Assembly (NCBI GenBank): GCA_945872875.1
Contig: CAMCBB010000005.1
Span: forward strand, 1 to 30,911
Direction of reading: 5' to 3'
Origin: Flavobacterium psychrophilum
Lineage (GTDB): Bacteria; Bacteroidota; Bacteroidia; Flavobacteriales; Flavobacteriaceae
DNA length: 30,911 bases
The notes under the pieces are model-generated. The model worked only from the letters and a program-made list of their open reading frames with translations. It was not told the origin of the DNA and made no database searches. The first letter of the stretch is position 1. Each line of letters starts with the position of its first letter. Shown one piece after another: positions 7,993 through 15,465 of the stretch. The translations under genes were made by a program, and so were the position numbers.

Positions 7993-9075
7993 ATGAAAAA
8001 TATGAAAAAAGTAGTTTACTTATTAGTCATTTTATTCTCAAGTTTTGGATGTAGTTCCGATAATAATTCTAACTCCAATACAGTTGACAGCATGTACTTT
8101 CCGCCAAATGATGGCAGTGCAACTTGGGAAACTAAATCAATTTCGGATCTTGGTTGGAATACAAATGCAGTTCAGCCACTTTTAGATTATTTGCAATTAA
8201 AAAATTCAAAATCCTTTATAATATTAGTAAATGGAAGAATTGTAATGGAAAATTACTTCAACGGACATACTGCAAATACAGCTTGGTATTGGGCCAGTGC
8301 TGGTAAAACATTAACTGCAACAGTAACTGGTATTGCTGAACAAGAAGGCTACTTAAACATCAATAACAAAGTTTCAAATTATATGGGAACAGGCTGGACT
8401 AGTATTCCTCTTGAAAAAGAAAATTTAATTACCTGCAAACATTTACTCACAATGACTTCGGGTTTAGACGACTCTCTTGGGGATGATGTTACTCCAGCTA
8501 ATTTACAATATGTTGCAGATGCTGGAACAAGATGGGCCTATCACAATGCTTATGTTATTTTGCAAGATGTTGTTTCACAGGCAACTGGTCAAGTTTGGGA
8601 TATTTACTTTAATACTAAATTAAAAGAAAAACTTGGAATGACAGGAGGATTATGGGCTAGCGGAACAGAGGGAACTAGAACTTACTGGAGCACTACAAGA
8701 AATGTGGCGCGCTTTGGTTTAATGGCTTTAAACAAAGGAAAATGGAATGGAACTACTGTTATTAATGAAAATTACTTTAATTCAGGAATTTCAACTTCAC
8801 AAACCATGAACCAATCGTATGGTTATTTATGGTGGCTAAATGGAAAATCAAGCTATCGCTTACCTCAAACTCAACTTCAATTTAATGGGAGTTTAATTCC
8901 TAGTGCACCAAGCGACATGTTTATGGGATTAGGAAAAAATGATCAAAAAATCTATATAGTTCCTAGCAAAAAAATGGTGGTAATACGCATGGGAAATCCA
9001 GCGGATACAGTGAATTTGGCATTATCAGATTTTGACAATGTACTTTGGCAAAAAATAAATGCACTATATCAATAA
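7993..9075 (+). CDS. Serine hydrolase lipoprotein (beta-lactamase / PBP class C-like)
   Basis: A 360-aa protein with a lipoprotein signal (hydrophobic stretch then SSFGC, lipidated C20) and a Ser/Asn-rich linker. The serine hydrolase domain has the S-x-x-K motif (S102-A-G-K105) and the Y-x-N motif (Y183-H-N185), plus CKHLLTMTSGLDD and YGYLWWLNG, all typical of the class C beta-lactamase/esterase EstB superfamily. Such surface lipoproteins are esterases or peptidases more often than true antibiotic-resistance enzymes; the substrate is unknown. A second ATG lies 9 nt downstream of the first and could be the true start. A -7-like TATATTTG is at 7944-7951. It converges on the small membrane-protein gene with a 7-nt gap. 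Confidence 0.9.
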   Translation: MKNMKKVVYLLVILFSSFGCSSDNNSNSNTVDSMYFPPNDGSATWETKSISDLGWNTNAVQPLLDYLQLKNSKSFIILVNGRIVMENYFNGHTANTAWYWASAGKTLTATVTGIAEQEGYLNINNKVSNYMGTGWTSIPLEKENLITCKHLLTMTSGLDDSLGDDVTPANLQYVADAGTRWAYHNAYVILQDVVSQATGQVWDIYFNTKLKEKLGMTGGLWASGTEGTRTYWSTTRNVARFGLMALNKGKWNGTTVINENYFNSGISTSQTMNQSYGYLWWLNGKSSYRLPQTQLQFNGSLIPSAPSDMFMGLGKNDQKIYIVPSKKMVVIRMGNPADTVNLALSDFDNVLWQKINALYQ

Positions 9076-9082
9076 ATTGGTA

Positions 9083-9268
9083 CTAAAACCTAGAATTAAA
9101 AAACTTGATTAAGGCGTAAATAAACACTATAAAGGTTATTAGTTGAAATCCCATGGCTATAGTTGGAAATTTAATTTCTATTAATTTAGAAATTATTTCT
9201 GAACCCACACATAATAAAAGCAGTAATAGTGGAGAAGCTGTTTTGAAAAAAGCAATTAATTTATTCAT
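9083..9268 (-). CDS. Small two-helix membrane protein
   Basis: A 61-aa protein with two predicted membrane helices at about residues 11-27 and 36-55, and basic residues near both ends (KLIAFFK, KFFNSRF). I recognise no family. It starts 5 nt after the ftsY stop, so it is very likely translated from the ftsY transcript. The position beside the SRP receptor suggests, but does not show, a link with membrane insertion. The close coupling and clean membrane-protein composition support a real gene. Confidence 0.6.
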   Translation of the reverse strand: MNKLIAFFKTASPLLLLLLCVGSEIISKLIEIKFPTIAMGFQLITFIVFIYALIKFFNSRF

Positions 9269-9273
9269 AGCTA

Positions 9274-10254
9274 TTAATTAAAAAAACTGTCTACAAATTC
9301 GTATTTGTTAAACACCTGTAAATCTTCTATCCCCTCACCAACTCCAATGTATTTTACTGGGATTTGAAATTGATCAGAAATACCAATAACCACACCTCCT
9401 TTAGCAGTACCATCTAATTTTGTAACAGCCAAGCAAGAAACTTCTGTAGATGCAGTGAATTGTTTCGCTTGTTCAAATGCATTTTGTCCTGTTGAACCAT
9501 CCAATACTAATAATACATCATGTGGCGCATCCTCAGTAACCTTTTGCATAACCCGTTTCACTTTAGACAATTCACTCATTAATCCAACTTTATTATGCAA
9601 TCTTCCTGCTGTGTCAATAATTACGACATCGGCATTTTGAGAAACGGCACTTTGTAGTGTATCAAACGCCACCGATGCAGGATCTGAACCCATTTGTTGT
9701 TTTACAATTGGAACGCCTACACGATCTGCCCATATTTGTAATTGATCAATTGCGGCAGCACGAAAAGTATCGGCAGCTCCTAAAACAACACTGTAACCTG
9801 CTTTTTTAAATTGGTACGCTAATTTTCCGATTGTAGTTGTTTTTCCAACACCATTAACACCAACCACCATGATAACATAGGGTTTTTTGTTTTCAGGAAT
9901 AGTAAACTCGGTTTCTTCTCCGGATTTAGTTTCAGATAAAAGTCCGGAAATTTCTTCTCTAAGAATCAAATTTAGTTCATCTGTTCCTAAATATTTATCA
10001 GTAGAAACACGCTCTTCAATTCGTCGGATGATTTTTAATGTTGTTTCCACTCCAACATCCGAAGTAACTAATATTTCCTCTAGATTATCTAAAACTTCAT
10101 CATCAACTTTAGATTTTCCAGCTACCGCTTTAGTGAGTTTTGAAAAGAAAGACGTTTTAGTTTTCTCTAAACCTTTATCAAGAATAACTTTTTCTTGTTC
10201 GGTAATAACGGGTTCTTTTTTTTCTGAAGAAAATAATTTTTTAAAAAAACTCAT
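9274..10254 (-). CDS. ftsY: Signal recognition particle receptor FtsY
   Basis: A 326-aa SRP receptor GTPase that docks SRP-ribosome complexes at the inner membrane. A short charged A-region (about 1-40) is followed by the N domain and the G domain. The P-loop GVNGVGKT is at 132-139; DTFRAAAIDQLQ, DTAGRLHNK and TKLDGTAKGG mark the other SRP-GTPase motifs, and GVGEGIEDLQ is near the C-terminus. The acidic A domain is short, as usual in Bacteroidota. It lies downstream of the rpmB-rpmG-DUF4295 operon, separated by a terminator and its own promoter. Confidence 0.97.
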   Translation of the reverse strand: MSFFKKLFSSEKKEPVITEQEKVILDKGLEKTKTSFFSKLTKAVAGKSKVDDEVLDNLEEILVTSDVGVETTLKIIRRIEERVSTDKYLGTDELNLILREEISGLLSETKSGEETEFTIPENKKPYVIMVVGVNGVGKTTTIGKLAYQFKKAGYSVVLGAADTFRAAAIDQLQIWADRVGVPIVKQQMGSDPASVAFDTLQSAVSQNADVVIIDTAGRLHNKVGLMSELSKVKRVMQKVTEDAPHDVLLVLDGSTGQNAFEQAKQFTASTEVSCLAVTKLDGTAKGGVVIGISDQFQIPVKYIGVGEGIEDLQVFNKYEFVDSFFN

Positions 10255-10279
10255 AATGTAAATTAGTTGGTATTATATA

Positions 10280-10310
10280 CAAATACAATTTTTAAAATAG
10301 TAGTGACAAA
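10280..10310 (-). promoter_or_regulatory. Probable promoter of ftsY
   Basis: On the minus strand TTTG (plus 10307-10310) is followed after 19 nt by TGTATTTG (plus 10280-10287), one mismatch from TAnnTTTG. It lies about 25 nt upstream of the ftsY ATG and just after the upstream operon's terminator, so ftsY can be expressed independently. Confidence 0.5.
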
Positions 10311-10349
10311 TATAAAAATAAAAAAGCTACTTCCGTTAGAAAGTAGCTT
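10311..10349 (-). terminator. Terminator of the rpmB-rpmG-DUF4295 operon
   Basis: A perfect 9-bp stem (AAGCTACTT at 10324-10332, AAGTAGCTT at 10341-10349) with an 8-nt loop. On the minus strand it is followed by a T-rich run (complement of 10311-10325). It lies 21 nt after the DUF4295 stop. Confidence 0.85.
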
Positions 10350-10370
10350 AGTTATATTTTATAATGGAAA

Positions 10371-10523
10371 TTATTTCTTTTGTAAGAAACTATCCACCTC
10401 TTCTGGAGTCATAATGCTTTCAACAAAAGTGTAAGCTCCAGTTTTTGGAGATTTTACCATTTTGATAGCTTTTGTTAATCTCTTAGAAGCTGTTTGTAGC
10501 GTTGCAACGGTCTTTTTTGCCAT
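10371..10523 (-). CDS. DUF4295 small basic protein
   Basis: A 50-aa protein read by eye: it starts MAKKTVATLQTASKRLTKAI, continues through KMVKSPKTGAYTFVE, and ends TPEEVDSFLQKK. It matches DUF4295, a family confined to Bacteroidota and encoded directly after rpmG. It is highly basic, and the constant linkage to L28 and L33 genes suggests a ribosome-associated protein, though I know of no assigned function. The gap to rpmG is 59 nt. It ends shortly before the operon terminator. Confidence 0.9.
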   Translation of the reverse strand: MAKKTVATLQTASKRLTKAIKMVKSPKTGAYTFVESIMTPEEVDSFLQKK

Positions 10524-10582
10524 GATTCAATGAGTATTTGAATTTTAATAATTCTCTTTTGAGTTTTAATTAAAATGTCTAA

Positions 10583-10765
10583 TTATTTAATTTCTTTATG
10601 AACAGTCATTCTCTTTAAGATTGGATTAAATTTTTTAATCTCTAATCTGTCTGGAGTATTTTTTTTGTTTTTGTTAGTGATATAACGAGAAGTTCCTGGA
10701 AGTCCAGATTCTTTGTGCTCAGTACATTCTAAAATAACTTGAATTCTATTACCTTTCTTTGCCAT
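10583..10765 (-). CDS. rpmG: 50S ribosomal protein L33
   Basis: A 60-aa large-subunit protein with the typical start [20 protein letters not shown] and the [20 protein letters not shown] core. Only one cysteine (C14) is present, so this is the zinc-free (C-minus) form of L33, without the two CxxC knuckles. It sits in the order rpmB, rpmG, DUF4295 normal for Bacteroidota, 26 nt after rpmB. Confidence 0.97.
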   Translation of the reverse strand: MAKKGNRIQVILECTEHKESGLPGTSRYITNKNKKNTPDRLEIKKFNPILKRMTVHKEIK

Positions 10766-10791
10766 CTTACTTTATATTTACTTGGATAGGA

Positions 10792-11028
10792 TTATTTAAT
10801 AAATCCATTAGCTTTAGCAGTTTTTAATACTGCAGCCAATCCATTTTTATTAATTGTTTTTATTGTTGAAGCAGCTACTCTTAAAGTAACCCATCTGTTT
10901 TCTTCAGCAAGAAAGAAACGTTTTTTAACTAAGTTAACAGAAAATTTTCTCTTAGTTTTATTCATTGCGTGGGAAACATTATTTCCTACCATCGCTCTTT
11001 TACCTGTAAGGTCACAAACTCTTGACAT
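10792..11028 (-). CDS. rpmB: 50S ribosomal protein L28
   Basis: A 78-aa ribosomal protein with the L28 signature: a start of [20 protein letters not shown], then [13 protein letters not shown], and [18 protein letters not shown] near the C-terminus. A single N-terminal cysteine shows the zinc-free form. It is the first gene of the ribosomal operon and has a strong promoter just upstream. Confidence 0.97.
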   Translation of the reverse strand: MSRVCDLTGKRAMVGNNVSHAMNKTKRKFSVNLVKKRFFLAEENRWVTLRVAASTIKTINKNGLAAVLKTAKANGFIK

Positions 11029-11064
11029 TATACTTATCTTTTATCGTTATTAAAATCGAGGGTG

Positions 11065-11096
11065 CAAAGAAACAAAAAAGAAACCTTATTGCCAAA
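11065..11096 (-). promoter_or_regulatory. Promoter of the rpmB operon
   Basis: On the minus strand TTTG (plus 11093-11096) is followed after 20 nt by TTTCTTTG (plus 11065-11072), one mismatch from TAnnTTTG. It lies about 36 nt upstream of the rpmB ATG, directly after the cinA stop codon. Confidence 0.55.
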
Positions 11097-11102
11097 AAAA
11101 TA

Positions 11103-12353
11103 TTAGACATTTTTCAAAATTTCTTTTTGAAGCAATTCAAATGCTTTATTTACTGTTCTATCTACCACTTTTTCACGAGGTTGCCCAAAATTAAATTCTT
11201 CAACCAAAACTCCATTTGGAGTAGCAATTGCTATAAAAACTGTTCCAAGAGTTACATCGGCATCTCCCTTTGACGGACCTGCGTTTCCTGTTGTAGCAAT
11301 TGCATAATCGGATTTTATTATTTTTTTTGCCCCCAAAGCCATCTCAGTGGCTACTTCTGCACTAACTACAGAAAATTGAGCTATCGTATCTTCCGAAACT
11401 CCCAACATCGAAACCTTGGTATCTGTAGCATAACTAACTACTCCACCTCTGAAATAATTGGAAGCACCTGGCACTGCAGTCAGTTCTTGAGCAATTTTAC
11501 CTCCAGTACAACTTTCTGCTACAGCTATAGTTGCATTATTTTTTGTTAACTGTCTTCCTAAAACTATTGCGATAGTTTCATTTTCATCAAATCCAAAAAT
11601 AATATCTCCAATTATTTTAGCTAAAGCATCTACTTTATTGTTAATAGTTCTTTCTAAAAGTTCTTTGTCTTTTCCGCGGGCAGTTAATCGTAAGCGAACT
11701 CTACCTGGCGAAGGCAAATAAGCCAACTTTATAAATTCGGGTAAATTATTTTCCCAATCTTCAATTCGCTCCGCAACCAAACTTTCGCCTTGACCATAGG
11801 TCATGATTGTTTTATGAATAATATAAGGGCGCTCATACTCTTTAACAATCTTTGGAATGATTTCGTTTTCAACAATATATTTCATCTCATAAGGAACGCC
11901 TGGTAACGAAATATAAACAGTACCTTCTTTCTTCATCCACATACCGGGAGCGGTTCCTACTTTATTAAATAAAACCTGACATTTTGAAGGCACCAATGCT
12001 TGATCTTTATTCATTTGAGATGCCGGTCTATTCATTACCTTTTCAATCAACTCAATTACATGAGCCTGTACTTCCTGATTAATAACTAAAGTATCTTCAA
12101 AATATTCGCAAAAAGTATGTTTGGTAATATCGTCTTTTGTTGGCCCTAACCCACCTGTGATAATTACAAAATCGACTTTGTTTTGCAGTTTTTCTAAAGT
12201 TTCTAATATATGTTGCTTGTTATCACTAATTGAAAGTAACTCATGGTTTTCTATTCCAATTCGATCAAGCGCTTTAGCAATATAACCTGAATTGGTATCA
12301 ATAATTTGGCCGATAAGAATTTCGTCGCCAATAGTTACTATAGTTGCTTTCAA
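11103..12353 (-). CDS. cinA: CinA family nicotinamide-nucleotide amidohydrolase
   Basis: A 416-aa two-domain protein. The N-terminal MoaB/MogA-like domain (about 1-170; [19 protein letters not shown] and [13 protein letters not shown]) is the ADP-ribose pyrophosphatase-type domain. The C-terminal PncC-type domain (about 255-410; [45 protein letters not shown]) deamidates nicotinamide mononucleotide in NAD recycling. Both domains look intact. It follows the PH-domain gene by 28 nt and the rpmB promoter begins immediately after its stop. Confidence 0.95.
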   Translation of the reverse strand: MKATIVTIGDEILIGQIIDTNSGYIAKALDRIGIENHELLSISDNKQHILETLEKLQNKVDFVIITGGLGPTKDDITKHTFCEYFEDTLVINQEVQAHVIELIEKVMNRPASQMNKDQALVPSKCQVLFNKVGTAPGMWMKKEGTVYISLPGVPYEMKYIVENEIIPKIVKEYERPYIIHKTIMTYGQGESLVAERIEDWENNLPEFIKLAYLPSPGRVRLRLTARGKDKELLERTINNKVDALAKIIGDIIFGFDENETIAIVLGRQLTKNNATIAVAESCTGGKIAQELTAVPGASNYFRGGVVSYATDTKVSMLGVSEDTIAQFSVVSAEVATEMALGAKKIIKSDYAIATTGNAGPSKGDADVTLGTVFIAIATPNGVLVEEFNFGQPREKVVDRTVNKAFELLQKEILKNV

Positions 12354-12381
12354 AGTAAAATAAGTTTGTTAGAATTGAATA

Positions 12382-12807
12382 TTAAATAACTTCAATTTGT
12401 GGATTGATTTTTTTTAATTCTGAAATAAAAATAGCGCCATGAGCAGGCGAAATAAATAAATCATCATAGGAATTATAGGTAACAATAAACCCTTTTGTAT
12501 CTAGTGCTGGCTTAAGCATTACCGGAACATTTAACCCAGAATGGTGCTTAATAGATTTTATTTTAGTAATATCAACCCTCCCTCTAATCGGACCCGAACG
12601 GTATAGCAAAAAATTACTTTTTATCACATAACGGGTATCCAAAATAACCCAAAGCACAAAACCAATTACCAACGAAACAATTATAACCGGAATTAACGGA
12701 TCGTTTCCTTTATTAAAATTCAAGACTAATGATACAAACAAAAACAAAACTAAAATCCATAAAACAACAATTGTAAAGGTATTTTTAGTAGATAAAAATC
12801 GGGTCAT
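12382..12807 (-). CDS. Membrane protein with bacterial PH domain (bPH_4 / YyaB-like)
   Basis: A 141-aa protein with two membrane helices at about residues 11-30 and 38-57. A small PH-like domain follows (TRYVIKSNFLLYRSGPIRG, then VDITKIKSIKHHSGLN and GFIVTYNSYDDLFISP). This pattern matches the YyaB-like bacterial PH family. Molecular role unknown. It is the likely first gene of a pair with cinA and is divergent from menB across 107 nt that contain an inverted repeat. Confidence 0.8.
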   Translation of the reverse strand: MTRFLSTKNTFTIVVLWILVLFLFVSLVLNFNKGNDPLIPVIIVSLVIGFVLWVILDTRYVIKSNFLLYRSGPIRGRVDITKIKSIKHHSGLNVPVMLKPALDTKGFIVTYNSYDDLFISPAHGAIFISELKKINPQIEVI

Positions 12808-12841
12808 AATTTTTTTAAATTGGCTTTTAATGATAAAAACA

Positions 12842-12897
12842 AAAATTCGTTTAATTTTACGCTAAATTAATACAATTAAATATCACAAACGAATTTT
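12842..12897. repeat. 11-bp perfect inverted repeat in the divergent menB intergenic region
   Basis: AAAATTCGTTT (12842-12852) and its exact reverse complement AAACGAATTTT (12887-12897) are separated by 34 nt. They lie between the PH-domain gene and menB. The arms are too far apart and poorly placed for a terminator; a paired operator is possible. Confidence 0.55.
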
Positions 12898-12914
12898 AAT
12901 AAAAATAGTTTTAA

Positions 12915-13754
12915 ATGAATACAATTAATTGGGAAACCGTAAGAGAATTTGAAGACATTACCTACAAAAAATGTAATGGTGTAGCACGAATTGCTTTCAA
13001 TCGTCCGGATGTTCGAAATGCCTTCCGACCAAAAACTACAAGTGAGTTATTGCAAGCCTTTCATGATGCTCAAGAAGACACTTCAATTGGAGTGGTATTA
13101 CTCTCTGCAGAGGGACCTTCAAGTAAAGACGGTGTGTATTCTTTTTGTAGTGGTGGCGATCAAAAAGCGCGTGGCAACCAAGGCTATGTAGGAGATGATG
13201 GTTACCACAGATTAAATATTTTAGATGTGCAACGATTAATTCGATTCATGCCAAAAGCCGTGATTTGCGTAGTTCCTGGATGGGCAGTTGGTGGCGGACA
13301 TAGCTTGCATGTGGTATGTGATTTAACTTTAGCAAGCAAGGAACATGCTATTTTCAAACAAACCGATGCCGATGTCACTAGCTTTGATGGTGGATATGGA
13401 TCTGCCTATTTAGCCAAGATGGTTGGACAAAAAAAGGCTCGAGAAATTTTCTTCCTAGGAAGAAACTATTCTGCCCAAGAAGCTATGGATATGGGTATGG
13501 TAAATGCAGTTATTCCGCATGATGAATTAGAAGACACCGCATTTGAATGGGCTCAAGAAATATTGGCAAAATCGCCAACTTCTATTAAAATGCTTAAATT
13601 CGCAATGAACCTAACCGATGATGGTATGGTTGGTCAACAAGTATTTGCTGGCGAGGCTACTCGATTAGCTTACATGACCGATGAAGCCAAAGAAGGTCGC
13701 GATGCCTTCTTAGAAAAACGCAAACCCAACTTTAACAAAAAATGGTTACCATAA
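12915..13754 (+). CDS. menB: 1,4-dihydroxy-2-naphthoyl-CoA synthase MenB
   Basis: A 279-aa crotonase-fold enzyme that cyclises o-succinylbenzoyl-CoA to DHNA-CoA in menaquinone synthesis. Diagnostic blocks are FCSGGDQKARG (78-87), PGWAVGGGHSLHVVCD (121-136) and QTDADVTSFDGGYGSAYLAK (149-168). S156 and D158 are the conserved catalytic pair. D151 replaces the glycine of the E. coli-type enzyme, so this is a type II, bicarbonate-independent MenB like that of Mycobacterium tuberculosis. It is the first gene of the plus-strand men arm, and menA follows after 69 nt. Confidence 0.97.
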   Translation: MNTINWETVREFEDITYKKCNGVARIAFNRPDVRNAFRPKTTSELLQAFHDAQEDTSIGVVLLSAEGPSSKDGVYSFCSGGDQKARGNQGYVGDDGYHRLNILDVQRLIRFMPKAVICVVPGWAVGGGHSLHVVCDLTLASKEHAIFKQTDADVTSFDGGYGSAYLAKMVGQKKAREIFFLGRNYSAQEAMDMGMVNAVIPHDELEDTAFEWAQEILAKSPTSIKMLKFAMNLTDDGMVGQQVFAGEATRLAYMTDEAKEGRDAFLEKRKPNFNKKWLP

Positions 13755-13759
13755 TAATG

Positions 13760-13807
13760 GTTTAAAGTTCAATGTTTAAAGTTATAAACGTTAAACCTTT
13801 TAAACTT
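13760..13807. repeat. Short direct and partly inverted repeats between menB and menA
   Basis: GTTTAAAGTT occurs twice (13760-13769 and 13774-13783), followed by TTAAAC (13791-13796) and TTTAAACTT (13799-13807), which are partly complementary to it. The motif fills most of the 69-nt gap. It resembles low-complexity intergenic repeats I associate with Flavobacterium genomes, but I cannot check this here. Confidence 0.5.
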
Positions 13808-13823
13808 CAAAAAATTAAATAAA

Positions 13824-14786
13824 ATGAAACACTGGATAGAAGCCGCTCGAGTTCGCACCCTACCCCTTTCGATTTCCGGAATAATAGTGGGGAGTTTTTA
13901 TGCCATGTCTCAAGGTATTTTCAATTGGAAAATTGTGATTTTTGCTTTATCAACCACACTTGGTTTGCAAATTCTTTCGAATTTTGCCAACGATTATGGT
14001 GACGGCATGAAAGGCACTGATAACGAAGATCGTGTTGGGCCTATGCGTTCCATTCAAAGTGGTGCTATCAGTCCAGGCGCCATGCGCTTTGCAATATTTA
14101 TTTCTTCATTTCTTACTTTGGTTTCTGCCATGTTGCTAATATATTTCTCTTTTAAAGGGAAATATTTATATTATTCTGTTCTTTTCTTCGTCTTGGGGAT
14201 TTTAGCAATTGCTTCGGCGGTTCGCTACACTGTAGGAAAAAACCCATACGGTTACCGTGGCTATGGCGATTTGTTTGTTTTTATATTCTTCGGAGTTGTA
14301 AGCACTTTAGGAGTTAACTTTATGTTCTCAAAAGAATTAGATTGGCTGTTATTCCTTCCAGCAACTGCAATCGGATTTCTAAGCGTAGGTGTATTGAATT
14401 TAAATAACATTCGCGACGAAGAATCTGATAGAAAGGCAAACAAGAACACAATCGTGGTGAAAAATGGTGGTGCTTGGGCAAAAAAATACCATTTCTTTTT
14501 AATTGTTTCTGCAATGGTTTTAATGCTTGTTTTTGCAATTATTTTCGATTTTAGCTACCGCGATCAAAATCCAGATTCGTTTAACTTTGATATTTATTTC
14601 TTTTTATTGGCTTACTTTCCAATAATAGGGCACTTAAAAAGAGTTGCGAAAAACAAAGAACCAAAACTATTAGACCCTGAATTAAAAAAATTAGCTTTAA
14701 GCACCTTTTTACTATCAATTTTATTATCGCTTTCGCTGATTTATTTTATTTCAGATTTTATCATTTACTATACCAATTGGCCATGA
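13824..14786 (+). CDS. menA: 1,4-dihydroxy-2-naphthoate polyprenyltransferase MenA
   Basis: A 320-aa UbiA-superfamily membrane enzyme that attaches the prenyl chain to DHNA, making demethylmenaquinone. It starts HWIEAARVRTLPLSISG, as typical for MenA. The first prenyl-diphosphate Asp motif is in NDYGDGMKGTDNEDRVGP (56-73) and the second in NNIRDEESDRKANKNT (about 190-205). There are about eight to nine membrane helices. Its stop overlaps the start of the next gene (ATGA), indicating translational coupling. Confidence 0.96.
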   Translation: MKHWIEAARVRTLPLSISGIIVGSFYAMSQGIFNWKIVIFALSTTLGLQILSNFANDYGDGMKGTDNEDRVGPMRSIQSGAISPGAMRFAIFISSFLTLVSAMLLIYFSFKGKYLYYSVLFFVLGILAIASAVRYTVGKNPYGYRGYGDLFVFIFFGVVSTLGVNFMFSKELDWLLFLPATAIGFLSVGVLNLNNIRDEESDRKANKNTIVVKNGGAWAKKYHFFLIVSAMVLMLVFAIIFDFSYRDQNPDSFNFDIYFFLLAYFPIIGHLKRVAKNKEPKLLDPELKKLALSTFLLSILLSLSLIYFISDFIIYYTNWP

Positions 14787-15460
14787 AAATAACCTTTTAC
14801 GGACACGCCTGTCTAGGAATTGAAGTTAGCGGAAAACATATTTTGGTTGATCCATTTATCACAGCAAACCCAAAAGCAAGCCACATCGACATCAATTCGA
14901 TTGCTGCAGATTACATCTTGCTAACCCACGCCCACAACGATCACATATTGGATGCAGAAGCAATAGCAAAAAGAACAAATGCTACAATTGTATCTAATTA
15001 TGAAGTTGCTGTTTATTTTGGAAACAAAGGACTAAAATACCATCCCATGAATCATGGTGGTAGCTGGCAATTTGATTTTGGAAAAGTAAAAATGGTTAGC
15101 GCCATTCATTCGAGCTCTTTCCCTGATGGATCTTATGGAGGGAATCCTGGTGGTTTTGTAATTGAAGGGGAGCACAAAAACATATATATTTCAGGAGATA
15201 CAGCGCTTACCATGGATATGAAATTAATACCGATGCGCACCAAATTAGATTTAGCGATACTTTCCATCGGAAATAACTTTACAATGGATGTAGAAGATGC
15301 AATTCTTGCTGCCGATTTTGTGGCCTGCGATAAGATACTTGGAGTTCATTACGATACTTTTGGCTACATTGAAATTAACCATGATGAAGCTAAAAAGAAA
15401 TTTTTCGACGCCGGAAAAGACCTAATGCTGCTAGAAATTGGTGAAAGCATTGCGCTATAA
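14783..15460 (+). CDS. UPF0173-type metal-dependent hydrolase (metallo-beta-lactamase fold)
   Basis: A 225-aa protein starting MKITFYGHACLGIEVSGKHI, exactly like UPF0173 members. Metal ligands are visible in LTHAHNDHILD (the HxHxDH motif), SGDTAL and LGVHYDTFGYIE. I chose the ATG at 14783, which overlaps the menA stop as ATGA, rather than the TTG two codons upstream. The family has no settled substrate. Its place between menA and menC, coupled to menA and 5 nt from menC, suggests a role connected to menaquinone, perhaps as a thioesterase-like hydrolase; that is inference. Confidence 0.9.
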   Translation: MKITFYGHACLGIEVSGKHILVDPFITANPKASHIDINSIAADYILLTHAHNDHILDAEAIAKRTNATIVSNYEVAVYFGNKGLKYHPMNHGGSWQFDFGKVKMVSAIHSSSFPDGSYGGNPGGFVIEGEHKNIYISGDTALTMDMKLIPMRTKLDLAILSIGNNFTMDVEDAILAADFVACDKILGVHYDTFGYIEINHDEAKKKFFDAGKDLMLLEIGESIAL

Positions 15461-15465
15461 ATACA

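Noticed and set aside
9887..10261. A 124-codon plus-strand reading frame antisense to ftsY
   Set aside because: It lies wholly against an intact ftsY with all GTPase motifs, and its translation is Ser/Thr-rich with no recognisable domain.
11022..11273. An 83-codon plus-strand reading frame near the rpmB promoter
   Set aside because: It spans the rpmB promoter and the antisense of the cinA 3' end, and has Phe/Tyr/Lys-rich shadow composition.
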